A stretch of DNA of 64,000 bases. Source: Pedobacter nutrimenti. GTDB taxonomy: Bacteria > Bacteroidota > Bacteroidia > Sphingobacteriales > Sphingobacteriaceae. A program made the translations under genes and the position numbers. This document shows positions 51,896 to 61,718 of the stretch, piece after piece; position 1 is the first letter of the stretch, and each line of letters starts with the position of its first letter. The stretch covers positions 695,745 to 759,744 of the forward strand of contig NZ_QKLU01000003.1 in NCBI RefSeq assembly GCF_003208655.1. The letters run 5' to 3'. Under the pieces are notes generated by a model. The model did no database searches. It was not told the DNA's origin and was given only the letters and a program-made list of their open reading frames with translations.

Positions 51896-54800
51896 ATGTT
51901 CAAAAATATGCAAAAAGGATTAAAACCATATCCTTCAATTCGATTTATTATGAAATGCTCTTTAATCCTCATTGCGGCCCAGCTTACTTTTATCAGTATG
52001 CTGCTGGCCAGCAATGTGAAGAGTCAGGATCTCGATCATAAAATAGACCTGCGACTGGAAAATGTAAGTGTTGCCCAGGGCCTTAATGCCCTTGGAAAAC
52101 AAGGCAATATCCATTTCTCCCTCAGAGAACAATCCCTGCAGGCCGTGAAAAAGAATGTTACCCTTATTGCCAGCCAAATCAGTATCCGTGAAGCCATTCA
52201 GAAAATACTGGCCAATACCAATTTACAGTATAAATTGGTAGAAGGTTATGTGGTGGTGGACAGTAAACCTGTGCCTGTTATCGTTACAGGGACAGTTGTT
52301 GACGAAAAGAATAAAGAAACACTGATTGGGGTGGGGGTTAAAATTAAAGGAACCAATACAGCCGTATCTACAGATGTAAACGGAAAATTCCGCATTAGCA
52401 TTCCTGAGGGCGGCGCAACTTTGGTCTTTTCTTACATCGGTTACCAAAGCCATGAAATTAGGGTAGATGCCAGTACCAAAGATTTACATATTGCCCTAAA
52501 ATCTTCTTCTTTTCAACTGGGAGAGGTAACCGTTCAGGCCAGAAGAAAAACCAATACAGAAGCTGCCGTACTGGATGAACGAAAAAAATCGGCCATTGTA
52601 CAGGACGCCATTTCTGCAGCCCAGATAGAACGCACGGCCAGTATTACCACAACCCAGGCACTACAAAAGGTTTCCGGTGTAACCGTTACAGATGATAAAT
52701 ATGTGGCCATACGTGGCTTGGGAGACCGGAGCGTAATTGGGCAACTTAACGGGGTGCGCCTGGCTTCTTCAGATCCCGACCGGAGTTCTATTCCTTTAGA
52801 TCTGGTACCGGCCTCTCTATTAGATAACATTACCATTTACAAAACTGTTACACCAGATAAACCAGCTGATGCTGCTGCAGGTATTGTAGAGCTGAAAACA
52901 AGATCGGTCCCTGACAGCATGGTATTGAATGTCATTATTCAATCGGGATTCAATTCCAATATCGGAATCGGTGGACAATACAACAGTTTCTTTAACAGTG
53001 ATATGGGTGTTTTTGGTGCAAAGATCAATCAGAAAAACCTATCCCCGGATTTTCTGAACCTGGCCACCCAATATAAAGGTGGATTAAATCAGATCCAGAA
53101 CATGATTTCCAACAGTGGGTACAGCCCTGCGGTAAAACAGGAAGTTAACCGCATCAATAATATTATGCAGGGTTTTGATCCTGTGTTGACCACCAGATAT
53201 AAACAAGCACCTTTAAATCAGCTTTATTCTGCAACTTTTGGGAACAGCTATACCTTGTTTAAAAAACATAAGCTTGGCGTTATAGCCGGAGGAAATTATT
53301 ATCGCCGGACCACCGATATCGCGGGTGGGGACATTCAACAGTACAGTATTTACCAGGGTGTGGTGACCGGAAATCCACAGGTGAGCAGCCCCCGGAATAT
53401 TCCAAACTACATTACGCCAAATAACCTTTACATGGGGCGGTACCAGACCTATAAAGAGAATACAGGTACCGAAACACTGAATTATGGTGTACTGGCGGGT
53501 TTAACGTATCGTTTTGATCCGCGCAATGAAATCAGCATGCAGTATCTGGGAAGCTGGGGCGGAGAGACCCAGGCCACCAATATGTACGGGGGGTATGAAT
53601 ATACCGGACTTCCCGGTGAAGTAAAAAGTACGGTGTATTCCTTAAAACAGTCCTACCGTAAACTAAATACCTTTAACCTTCAGGGTGAGCATAAATTTCT
53701 GGCTTCGGAATACTCGCCGAAACTAAGTTATAACATTGCCAGTTCAAAAGCCGGGCAGAATGATCCCGATTACCGTTTTGTGACGCTTGCCGATTATACA
53801 CCCAAAGGTGGGGCTTATTATTATCAGCCATCTACCGGTGCTCAGAATGGAACAGAAATGGTATTTACAAAGCATTTGTACGCACTGTCTTCAGGTTATG
53901 TAAACGGGTTTGGGGCTTATGGTATTATACAGGCTGAACCCAATGGCCGCCGGTACAGGAACCTGAAGGAAACCAATTACAACTACAAAGCAGATTTATC
54001 TGTTCCCTTTAAGTTTCTTGGCCAGAAACAAGAACTAAAAGTTGGAGCGAATTATCTGAACCGCGACCGGGTTTTTACCGAAAACGTTTTGTTCCTGCCA
54101 GGTTCTAACTTTTCAACCAATAAAGCGATCCCTCTCTATATGGTATCGGGTAACCTGGACCGCCTGGTGGGACCAGAAATCATTGGTATACGGGCACCTG
54201 CCGCAGGTATGGGCGAAGGCGCTTCTCCAGTTGGAGGATTTTTATACAACAGTCAGAAATCGCCAAATAATTATACCGGTTTTTTTGAAACCAAGGCAGG
54301 TTATGCCATGCTGGACCTGAAACTGACCAGGGACTTAAGGGTAACTGGCGGGGTCCGTTTTGAATCGACCAACATCCAGTCGGCGGTAGATACTTCAGGT
54401 GTATTTCTCGATCCGGCCTTAACTGCTCCGGGCACCAATATCCCATTGACGCTGATCAGTCCGAACTCGGTATACAAAGAAAAATTTAAACCCTATTACT
54501 CCTTAAATGCAACCTATAACTTCAGGGAAAAGATGAATTTCAGGGCTGGTTACAATACCACGCTGGCCAGACCAGAGCTCCGTGAAATTACCAATGTATT
54601 TGAGTTTGATGCTTTTCAAATGGGATTGGTGGTTGGTAACCCGAACCTGGTGAACCAGTATACCCAAAATCTGGATTTCAGGTGGGAATGGTTTCCCAAT
54701 AATGGTGAAGTTGTTGCAGTTTCCTTGTTTGGCAAAAGGATTAAAAACCAGCTTTACAAAGTATTTAGTTTGCAGACCAGTGGTTTAGCCGCTACGTATC

Positions 54801-55375
54801 CGGAATATCCGACCATCAGGTTTGAGAACGACCCCAACATCGGTAAGGTTTGGGGGGTAGAAGTGGAAATTGTCAAGGACTTGGGCCGGACCTGGTACCC
54901 GATGCGTAACTTTTTCATTGGTGCCAATTTAATGCTGGCCCAAAGTAACATCAAAAAATCACCGGAAAGACTGGAAGCCAACCGTTCCCTGGACAGGCAC
55001 ACGCCGGAAAACAGCCCTCTGTTTGAGCAGGCACCTTATTCTCTGAACGGCTGGCTGAACTACGACAATAAAAAATCAGGGACCAGCTTAACCGGAACCT
55101 TCAATATGGTAGGAGAGCGATTGGTACAGATCAATTTAACAGGTGAACCGGACCTGTATACCCGCCCGGTACCTGTGCTGGACTTTGTATTCAGTCAACG
55201 CTTGTCTAGACGGATCATTTTTAAGGGTTATGCTAAAAATATCCTGAATCCATCTATTCAAACGGTGTACGCCAATCCCGGTACGGGAGGCAAGTGGTAT
55301 GGTAACCAGTACCTGAACCGCAGTTATAAAAGGGGAGCAGAATTTATGATGGGGTTCACTTATAATTTGTATTAA
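51896..55375 (+). CDS. STN-domain TonB-dependent receptor of the fasciclin locus
   Basis: The 1159-residue receptor has a signal sequence (about residues 1-43), an STN domain (about 50-120), a carboxypeptidase-regulatory-like domain (about 130-210), a plug and a large barrel. Plug signatures are VTDDKYVAIRGLGDRSV and IPLDLVPASLLDNITIYKTVTPDKP, closely parallel to the receptor gene at 25679. The STN domain links it to the FecR and sigma proteins. Its stop is followed after two bases by the first lipoprotein gene, so the receptor and lipoproteins are probably made from one mRNA. No SusD-like gene is present, so it is not a standard SusCD glycan importer. The ligand is unknown. Confidence 0.93.
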   Translation: MFKNMQKGLKPYPSIRFIMKCSLILIAAQLTFISMLLASNVKSQDLDHKIDLRLENVSVAQGLNALGKQGNIHFSLREQSLQAVKKNVTLIASQISIREAIQKILANTNLQYKLVEGYVVVDSKPVPVIVTGTVVDEKNKETLIGVGVKIKGTNTAVSTDVNGKFRISIPEGGATLVFSYIGYQSHEIRVDASTKDLHIALKSSSFQLGEVTVQARRKTNTEAAVLDERKKSAIVQDAISAAQIERTASITTTQALQKVSGVTVTDDKYVAIRGLGDRSVIGQLNGVRLASSDPDRSSIPLDLVPASLLDNITIYKTVTPDKPADAAAGIVELKTRSVPDSMVLNVIIQSGFNSNIGIGGQYNSFFNSDMGVFGAKINQKNLSPDFLNLATQYKGGLNQIQNMISNSGYSPAVKQEVNRINNIMQGFDPVLTTRYKQAPLNQLYSATFGNSYTLFKKHKLGVIAGGNYYRRTTDIAGGDIQQYSIYQGVVTGNPQVSSPRNIPNYITPNNLYMGRYQTYKENTGTETLNYGVLAGLTYRFDPRNEISMQYLGSWGGETQATNMYGGYEYTGLPGEVKSTVYSLKQSYRKLNTFNLQGEHKFLASEYSPKLSYNIASSKAGQNDPDYRFVTLADYTPKGGAYYYQPSTGAQNGTEMVFTKHLYALSSGYVNGFGAYGIIQAEPNGRRYRNLKETNYNYKADLSVPFKFLGQKQELKVGANYLNRDRVFTENVLFLPGSNFSTNKAIPLYMVSGNLDRLVGPEIIGIRAPAAGMGEGASPVGGFLYNSQKSPNNYTGFFETKAGYAMLDLKLTRDLRVTGGVRFESTNIQSAVDTSGVFLDPALTAPGTNIPLTLISPNSVYKEKFKPYYSLNATYNFREKMNFRAGYNTTLARPELREITNVFEFDAFQMGLVVGNPNLVNQYTQNLDFRWEWFPNNGEVVAVSLFGKRIKNQLYKVFSLQTSGLAATYPEYPTIRFENDPNIGKVWGVEVEIVKDLGRTWYPMRNFFIGANLMLAQSNIKKSPERLEANRSLDRHTPENSPLFEQAPYSLNGWLNYDNKKSGTSLTGTFNMVGERLVQINLTGEPDLYTRPVPVLDFVFSQRLSRRIIFKGYAKNILNPSIQTVYANPGTGGKWYGNQYLNRSYKRGAEFMMGFTYNLY

Positions 55376-55377
55376 CG

Positions 55378-57099
55378 ATGAAGAAATTAAAGAGATTTAT
55401 AACGTATTTACCCTTAAATCTTGGGTTTTGTGTGCTGCTGGCATTCAGCGCCTGTAAAAAAGACAAGCAGGATTTTAGCTATGATAACCGGGATGTGACC
55501 GATGCACGGAAAAATTCATTGGTAAGGGTAATCAACCTGGGCTCATTTAACCAAGTGGTAATGGGTAATGATACCCTGACCAATTATGTAGTGCGCACCA
55601 CCACAGAACCTTTAAAGATTTATCCTGGAACCAAATATTTTCCTTCTTCTGGCCGGTTAGGGAGCACATGGAACATTCCTCAGGAGTTATTGAAAAGTGG
55701 GAAAACACGGTTTATGACTGAAGATATCTCCCAGTACGGTGTGTTGGACAGGCTCAGTTTTGATATCCAGGAAGATGTGGGACAACCGTTGGATTATTAT
55801 GCACTGATTTCCGACCGGAATGGAGCAGCTCCTGTCCAGAAATTTATCAAAATACCAAGATCTATTGCCTCACCTTCTGATCCGGCCAAATTTAAGATCA
55901 GGATACTGAACCTTTCCTCTACTGTGGCAAAAAATGCAATGGAGAATCTGGTGGGACCAATGAGCCTGACCTGGGCAGACGGTACACCGGTAAGTGATAA
56001 AACCAGTAACATCCAACCAGGGCAGTTTTCCGATTACGTAGAATTGTCTTATACCACAGCGCAGTTTAAAGTACTGACGGCCTCCGGGATACAGGTTCCG
56101 GGTGTGTTTTCAGACCTGATTTTACCGGCAAGTTCTACATTGCCAGGAGGTAGCAGCTGGCCGCCGGTAAATACGAACCTAACGTATACGCCATTTAAAA
56201 CATATATGCCCGGAGGAGTTTATACCATTGTGATTTCTCCATATTATTTCAGGGTACCGATGCTGAACTCGAACCCTGGTGACGAAACCAAAGACTATCA
56301 GAATGGTGTCAGGATCATTAATGACATCAGTGAACCCCTTAATATGACCTATGCAAGGGTACAGGCCGTAAATGCGCTTCCTGCACAAGGAGCAATCCAG
56401 GTTACCATGAATGGAAAGCCTCTGGGTGCTGCACTGGAGTATGCCAGCCATACAGATTACCAGGAATACATTGTGGGTACTTATGATGTTGAGGCAAAAG
56501 ATGCTAAGGGAAATGTGCTGGCCGGTACCAGGCTGAAACTGGATCCGAATAACAACTTCACTTTATGGCTGTATCCGGATGCGGATGGCAAGGCAAAAAT
56601 TGTTGCTGTACCCAATGATTTAAGCAATATGATCCCGCGTACCGATGCAACTGATGATGGTACCTTTTCAAGATATAAACTGGATTATCCTTTTGGTTTG
56701 CGTTTTCTGAACCTGTGTCCGGATATACCTTATGCAACATTTACAAAGGATAACGGACAAGTTTTTTTAGATAGATACAATACAAATCCTAATGCAGTCA
56801 ATAACCTCAGGCCAGGGATTTTTCCGGTCGAATATCCTTATATCCAGATTCTGCAGGATGAAGTGCCGTACAAAATCATGACCTACCGTTCTGCACCTGC
56901 AATCGTTCCGGGAAGCTGGGCAAGTGACGTTCCTGTATTGACAGGGAAAGACCTGATTGCACGACCTGAGTTGTATGTACGCGGAGGCTTACCTAATCAT
57001 GAACCTGGCATTTATACGATTGCCCTTATAGGGACCACCAAAACTTCGGCACCTGCGGGTCAGAAAGCAAAAATGATTATTGTGAAACATACCAAATAA
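55378..57099 (+). CDS. DUF4397-type repeat lipoprotein
   Basis: The 573-residue protein has a lipobox (LAFSAC, near Cys26) followed by KKDKQD, a likely surface-export signal. The mature part contains several beta-sandwich units each opening with a similar strand: LVRVINLGSFN, KFKIRILNLSST, YARVQAVNALPAQG and LRFLNLCPD. These resemble DUF4397 modules. No catalytic site is visible. It follows the receptor gene by two bases, suggesting it is the first accessory subunit of the assembly. Binding of a ligand or cap-like contact with the receptor is inference. Confidence 0.72.
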   Translation: MKKLKRFITYLPLNLGFCVLLAFSACKKDKQDFSYDNRDVTDARKNSLVRVINLGSFNQVVMGNDTLTNYVVRTTTEPLKIYPGTKYFPSSGRLGSTWNIPQELLKSGKTRFMTEDISQYGVLDRLSFDIQEDVGQPLDYYALISDRNGAAPVQKFIKIPRSIASPSDPAKFKIRILNLSSTVAKNAMENLVGPMSLTWADGTPVSDKTSNIQPGQFSDYVELSYTTAQFKVLTASGIQVPGVFSDLILPASSTLPGGSSWPPVNTNLTYTPFKTYMPGGVYTIVISPYYFRVPMLNSNPGDETKDYQNGVRIINDISEPLNMTYARVQAVNALPAQGAIQVTMNGKPLGAALEYASHTDYQEYIVGTYDVEAKDAKGNVLAGTRLKLDPNNNFTLWLYPDADGKAKIVAVPNDLSNMIPRTDATDDGTFSRYKLDYPFGLRFLNLCPDIPYATFTKDNGQVFLDRYNTNPNAVNNLRPGIFPVEYPYIQILQDEVPYKIMTYRSAPAIVPGSWASDVPVLTGKDLIARPELYVRGGLPNHEPGIYTIALIGTTKTSAPAGQKAKMIIVKHTK

Positions 57100-57104
57100 A
57101 ACAG

Positions 57105-58313
57105 ATGATGTTAAACCTAAAAATTAAAAACACCCTGTTGTCCGCCTCAGCAGCCCTGTTGTTCTTTGTAACGGGCTGTTCGAAAGTAGAGTATAAAAAA
57201 ATTGATGATCCGGCTTATCTAAGGGTTTTTAATAACCTCAATTATAAAATAGGAACTGACAATAAAGATGAAATGTTGCCTTTTTTGACTATGCTGATCG
57301 ATCCGGAAATGGGTCAGGACGGCATTCCGCTAAATGCATCAGTTAAAGGTGATTTTCTGGACCAGCGTGAGCCCTATGCTCCACCTTATCCTTCACATGT
57401 AGGTAGCGGTACAACGAAGAACAATCCGGAGTACCCGGGCCGGGAAAATGTATTGGTTGGTCCTGTGCTAAATGGTTACGACCTGAGCAGCTGGGCTCAG
57501 ATCCCGTCCGGAAAACACCGTATTGTGTTTATGTTCCGTCCAAAAAACCAGGTTCCTTTCTTTGATCTGGAAACCAAACTTAAAAAGAATGTACTAATCG
57601 ATACGACAATTGTACTGGACAGTAAAGAGGTTTACACTTTGCATGTACTGCAGAAAGATTACCGGACCAAAAAAAACGGTATCTATCTTAGAAAGGAGAA
57701 TTTCCAGAAACTTCCGCTTTCCGACTCCTTGGTTTATGTAAATTTTTACAACATGAGTTCCAAGGGCTACTGGCAGGCAGATAATGATGCTAAAGGTGCT
57801 TCCGCTTTTGGCATGGGCGCTCTTGGTGGCGGACTAAGAGATGAAATGAACATTTTTTTATCCCTATATAAAAATGCCTCTCCGCTGCCATCCGGAAGAA
57901 TTCCAGGTTATGGGGGAAAGTACCTGACAACACTAAAGCGCAATTCCGAAGTCCTTGAAGTCAGCCCATATTTTAGTTTCCCCTTATTTGCTGACGGGAG
58001 TTCAAATGGGATCCGGACAGAAATGTGGCAGCGCTTTGATTTTTTTGCACCCGGAATGGACCTGACCAATAACCCTTATGGTATGAACTCCCCAAACACG
58101 GATAACAACTGGGCATCTTTAAATTGTTTTATGGCAGGAAAGACCCCACAGCCCGGAATGGAAAACACGGTTAACTTGCCCAATATGGTAGTGAACATTC
58201 ATTCAGGCATATATAATCCGCGTTCCTTCGCTACGGTAAACACCATTGAAATTGTTAACGGCCGCGCCTATCTCACAACGATCCAGAGAAAGTATGCCCC
58301 ACCGGTTTATTAA
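57105..58313 (+). CDS. Surface-type lipoprotein, family not recognised
   Basis: The 402-residue protein has a lipobox (FFVTGC, near Cys25) followed by SKVEYKK. The mature part is beta-rich and rich in Asn, Pro and Tyr, with segments AYLRVFNNLNYKIG and LVYVNFYNMSSKGYW that distantly recall the DUF4397 strands of its neighbour. A Gly-rich stretch (FGMGALGGGLRDE) lies near residue 240. I recognise no domain with confidence. It lies five bases after the DUF4397 gene in the same operon. Confidence 0.65.
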   Translation: MMLNLKIKNTLLSASAALLFFVTGCSKVEYKKIDDPAYLRVFNNLNYKIGTDNKDEMLPFLTMLIDPEMGQDGIPLNASVKGDFLDQREPYAPPYPSHVGSGTTKNNPEYPGRENVLVGPVLNGYDLSSWAQIPSGKHRIVFMFRPKNQVPFFDLETKLKKNVLIDTTIVLDSKEVYTLHVLQKDYRTKKNGIYLRKENFQKLPLSDSLVYVNFYNMSSKGYWQADNDAKGASAFGMGALGGGLRDEMNIFLSLYKNASPLPSGRIPGYGGKYLTTLKRNSEVLEVSPYFSFPLFADGSSNGIRTEMWQRFDFFAPGMDLTNNPYGMNSPNTDNNWASLNCFMAGKTPQPGMENTVNLPNMVVNIHSGIYNPRSFATVNTIEIVNGRAYLTTIQRKYAPPVY

Positions 58314-58337
58314 GGATTTAATTAAAAGAGCAAACAA

Positions 58338-59411
58338 ATGAACATCAAAAAAACAGGTAATACATTACTTTTTCTGCTACCCATATTGCTGGTACTGGGT
58401 TTAAGCTCCTGTAAACACACCGACCTGGAAATAGATAAGCCAAATGAGAATTTCAGGCCTGCAGGTGATTTTGTGAAGAACAATTACGACCTGAGTCTTT
58501 TTTCGGCTGCCATGGAAAAAGCAGGTTTTACCCAAAAATTAAATGGTACCGGACCTTTTACTATACTGGCGCCTAGTAATGAGGCTTTTAACCTGATCGG
58601 GATCACGAGACCTTCCGATTTTGATAAGATGAACCCCGATTCCTTGAAGTTCCTGGTAGGAAGTCACATTCTGGACCGCAGGCTACTGAGCCAGGACATT
58701 CCTGTGAACGGTATTGATATCCGATACCATACACTTGCTGAAACAGAAGTGTACACTTCTGTTTTTAGTGGAGCTGAGGACCCTATGATCTTTTTTAACG
58801 GTTCCTATGTCAGCAGATTGAATGTGAAGATTGCCAACGGCAACCTGTTCGTACTCAAAAGAGTGATGAAATCGAGTGCAAAAACAACAGTTCAAAGTTG
58901 GCTGGCAGCACGTCCCCAATACAGCATTTTTGTGAGTGCCTTAAAAAAATTCGGATACTGGGATGAGCTGACATCGGAGGGACCCTATACCATTTTTGCT
59001 CCTAAAAATGAGGTGTTTGAAGCAAATGGGCTTACCGCAGAAGTGATCGCGGGATTGAAGCCCGACCGCTACATCAGGTCCCGCCTGGTTGGCTGCTATG
59101 TATTCCGTAAAAAACACTTTTTTGTTTCAGATTTTTATGTCCTTACCCAAATCAATAACGACGGAGGCTATGGAGGTTTTATTGAGGACGATACCTATTT
59201 CATGACCATTGGAGCCAACGCAGGTCTTTACTACAAGGGCAACAGTTCCTATTCCATATATGTCAGGACGGCAAAAAACTATCCATATGACCCCGTAGGC
59301 AGCGCCGGGTGCGATGTTCCTGCCGGCATAGACAATTTAACTGATAACGGTATTGTACAGGACCTGAAGGGCTTGCTGGTCTTGCCCGAACAAGCATATA
59401 AAAATAATTAA
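58338..59411 (+). CDS. Lipoprotein with two fasciclin (FAS1) domains, first of three
   Basis: The 357-residue protein has a lipobox (LGLSSC, Cys26) followed by KHTDLEID. Two FAS1 domains are visible. The first (about residues 48-178) has YDLSLFSAAMEKAGF, GPFTILAPSNEAF and VGSHILDRRL. The second (about 190-350) has YSIFVSALKKFGYW, GPYTIFAPKNEVF and a degenerate YH-like segment (LVGCYVF). FAS1 domains mediate protein or glycan adhesion in many organisms. It lies 24 bases after the preceding gene. Confidence 0.87.
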   Translation: MNIKKTGNTLLFLLPILLVLGLSSCKHTDLEIDKPNENFRPAGDFVKNNYDLSLFSAAMEKAGFTQKLNGTGPFTILAPSNEAFNLIGITRPSDFDKMNPDSLKFLVGSHILDRRLLSQDIPVNGIDIRYHTLAETEVYTSVFSGAEDPMIFFNGSYVSRLNVKIANGNLFVLKRVMKSSAKTTVQSWLAARPQYSIFVSALKKFGYWDELTSEGPYTIFAPKNEVFEANGLTAEVIAGLKPDRYIRSRLVGCYVFRKKHFFVSDFYVLTQINNDGGYGGFIEDDTYFMTIGANAGLYYKGNSSYSIYVRTAKNYPYDPVGSAGCDVPAGIDNLTDNGIVQDLKGLLVLPEQAYKNN

Positions 59412-59434
59412 CCAGACCTAATTGCATTAAAAAG

Positions 59435-60700
59435 ATGAATTTAAAATTATATCAAACAGGGAATGCGTTAAAATTACTGGCCATTTGCCTGTTGCTGCTA
59501 TCTATGTTTTCCTGCCGGAAAAAAGAATTTCAGCCGGAGGTAGAAGGCGCAAAGATCCCAACCCAGGACATTAACATCACATTGAAGGAAGCACTGGAAA
59601 CTTCTGCGTTTACCTTGTTTAAGGCCGCATGGAAAAAGAGTAACATGAGCAGTATTCTGGAGAAAAAAGGAAATAAAACGCCTTTTACTTTGCTGGTGCC
59701 TACAGATGCTGCATGTGTTGCAGGTGGGCTTACACAAGAGTTTATCAATAAAACAGCACCTGAACTGCTGGATAGTATATTACTGTACCACACACTGATC
59801 GGTGCAACGGATGCAAAGACGTTGAGCGGCAGGGGCGAAAATACCATCGGCATGAGTTTGCTGACCAATAAATACCTGAGGGTATACGGATACGAAAACC
59901 TGTACCGGACAGATATTTATACCTACAGGCAATATCTGAATGTTGTTGGCCCTGATCTGTTCATTAACAATAAAAAAGCAAGCAGTGCGGTACCGGTACA
60001 GACTAAAGATGGTACGTTGTGGCCCATAGACCGGCTTTTGATAAAACCCACCAAAACCATTTACGAGGTTTTAAAAGAGGACGGCCGTTTTGGAATGTAC
60101 ATCAGTATTATGGAAAAGACCGATGAACTCTGGGACGAGATTATGCAAGGGATGGGTGAACGGCCTAAATTCAAACAGGGATTATCTGTTTATTCCACTT
60201 CAGATGGCAACCCCAATATTGGGTTTACCTCTATTTTTGCACCAACAGATGCAGCTTTTCGTCTTGCCGGCTTTAAGGATGTAGATGATCTGATGAATTT
60301 AAACAATCGGGCCACGCTTCCTTATTTTGATTGGGATACATATACTCCCGTAGGAAATTTTGTAACAGACTCCTTGCTGACCATGCACCGCTGGGGAAAG
60401 TTGTTTCAGCCTTACAATCCCAATTCAGGTTCCGGAAATCCAACCCCGGATATTTTTTATGCAAATGACCTGAATAACCGTTTGCTGGCAAATTATACGC
60501 TGGTCACTTCCAGAGACGGCAGTTTACCGGTATACACCATGCCATTGGATTTTGGCTTGGATGCCGGCAAACGGGTAACGGTTAAAGCCAAGCAATCGCC
60601 TCATCCGGCAGCTACTGTGGTGGAACAGGATATTAATACGCTGATGGGCCCAATCCATGTGGTGGATCGTTTGATCCCGCCAAAGGATTTTAAATATTAA
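59435..60700 (+). CDS. Lipoprotein with two fasciclin (FAS1) domains, second of three
   Basis: The 421-residue protein has a lipobox (LSMFSC, Cys27) followed by RKKEFQPE. The first FAS1 domain (about residues 48-205) contains AFTLFKAAWKKSNM, TPFTLLVPTDAAC and LLYHTLIGATD. The second (about 210-420) contains RFGMYISIMEKTDELWDE, FTSIFAPTDAAFRLAGF and a long insertion before the final GPIHVVDRLI strand. It is 23 bases after the previous FAS1 gene. The insertion makes the second domain larger than a usual FAS1 domain (about 140 residues). Confidence 0.87.
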   Translation: MNLKLYQTGNALKLLAICLLLLSMFSCRKKEFQPEVEGAKIPTQDINITLKEALETSAFTLFKAAWKKSNMSSILEKKGNKTPFTLLVPTDAACVAGGLTQEFINKTAPELLDSILLYHTLIGATDAKTLSGRGENTIGMSLLTNKYLRVYGYENLYRTDIYTYRQYLNVVGPDLFINNKKASSAVPVQTKDGTLWPIDRLLIKPTKTIYEVLKEDGRFGMYISIMEKTDELWDEIMQGMGERPKFKQGLSVYSTSDGNPNIGFTSIFAPTDAAFRLAGFKDVDDLMNLNNRATLPYFDWDTYTPVGNFVTDSLLTMHRWGKLFQPYNPNSGSGNPTPDIFYANDLNNRLLANYTLVTSRDGSLPVYTMPLDFGLDAGKRVTVKAKQSPHPAATVVEQDINTLMGPIHVVDRLIPPKDFKY

Positions 60701-60720
60701 CCGCGTAATTTTTAAGAAGA

Positions 60721-61704
60721 ATGATGAAAAATTTTAAATATACATTCCTGCTGCTGGCGATTGCCGCATCTGCTTGTAAAAAGGATAAGGTGGATCAGTT
60801 GAAGGACAATAATAAGATTAGTGCAATTGTGGCGGATAATTTTAACCTGTCCATCTACAACACCGCTTTGGTCCGGACAGGCCTGGCAAAACAGGTGGAT
60901 CAGGAAGGGCCTTTTACAGCCATTGCACCTTCAGATGATGCTTTTGGTCTCGCTGGTTTCAAAACAACTACTGATATTTTATCTGCCGCCCCGGCAAGGA
61001 TTTCGGCCATTATGAATTATCATATTCTAAATGGAAGATATGAGTTCAATAAACTTCCTTTTTTATTTAACCAGGAAATCAAATCGGCCAACGGGGGTAA
61101 ACTTTTTGTCACGCATTGGGTTAAGGGACCGGATACCATATTGACGATCAACGGATCAAAAATCTTATCGAAGAATGTTAAGGCCTCCAACGGGCTCATC
61201 CAAGTGATTGACCGGGTGCTGGAACCCTATGCTTATAATTATGTAAGTGATGCCATTGCATCCGACCGGAACCTGACCTTGTTTTATCAGGCCTTGCAGC
61301 GTGCAGGGTTGCTGGAAACTTTAAATGGAAAAGGGCCTTATACTGTATTTGCCCCAGATAATGCAGCGATGACTGCTTTTGGTTTAAACTCGGTGGAAAG
61401 TATTAATCAAATGGACCCGGCTGTACTGCTGCGTTTAATGCGTTACCATATTATTGCTGACCGGAGGTTTATATATGATTATATCCTGAGTACCGGGATC
61501 TCGGGGAAAAGTGAGCAATCTATGCTGGATGGTAATTCTGTACAGATAAAGCTCAAGCCGGATCCACAGATTCCTGGTGCGTTTACAAGTATTGAGCTTT
61601 TGGGAACAGGAAATACGGCCATGGTACAATTGGGCAGAAGGGACCAGCTCACGGGAAATGGTGTGGTGCATACCATTACCAGCATGTTGAAAATTACACA
61701 GTAG
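60721..61704 (+). CDS. Lipoprotein with two fasciclin (FAS1) domains, third of three
   Basis: The 327-residue protein has a lipobox (AASAC, Cys19) followed by KKDKVDQ. It has the two best-conserved FAS1 domains of the set. The first (about residues 35-175) shows NLSIYNTALVRTGL, GPFTAIAPSDDAF, MNYHILNGR and LIQVIDRVL. The second (about 180-327) shows LTLFYQALQRAGL, GPYTVFAPDNAAM, MRYHIIADR and VVHTITSML. It lies 20 bases after the second FAS1 gene and 14 bases before the next receptor gene, so it closes the lipoprotein set. Confidence 0.9.
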   Translation: MMKNFKYTFLLLAIAASACKKDKVDQLKDNNKISAIVADNFNLSIYNTALVRTGLAKQVDQEGPFTAIAPSDDAFGLAGFKTTTDILSAAPARISAIMNYHILNGRYEFNKLPFLFNQEIKSANGGKLFVTHWVKGPDTILTINGSKILSKNVKASNGLIQVIDRVLEPYAYNYVSDAIASDRNLTLFYQALQRAGLLETLNGKGPYTVFAPDNAAMTAFGLNSVESINQMDPAVLLRLMRYHIIADRRFIYDYILSTGISGKSEQSMLDGNSVQIKLKPDPQIPGAFTSIELLGTGNTAMVQLGRRDQLTGNGVVHTITSMLKITQ

Positions 61705-61718
61705 TTAAGATTTTAGAA

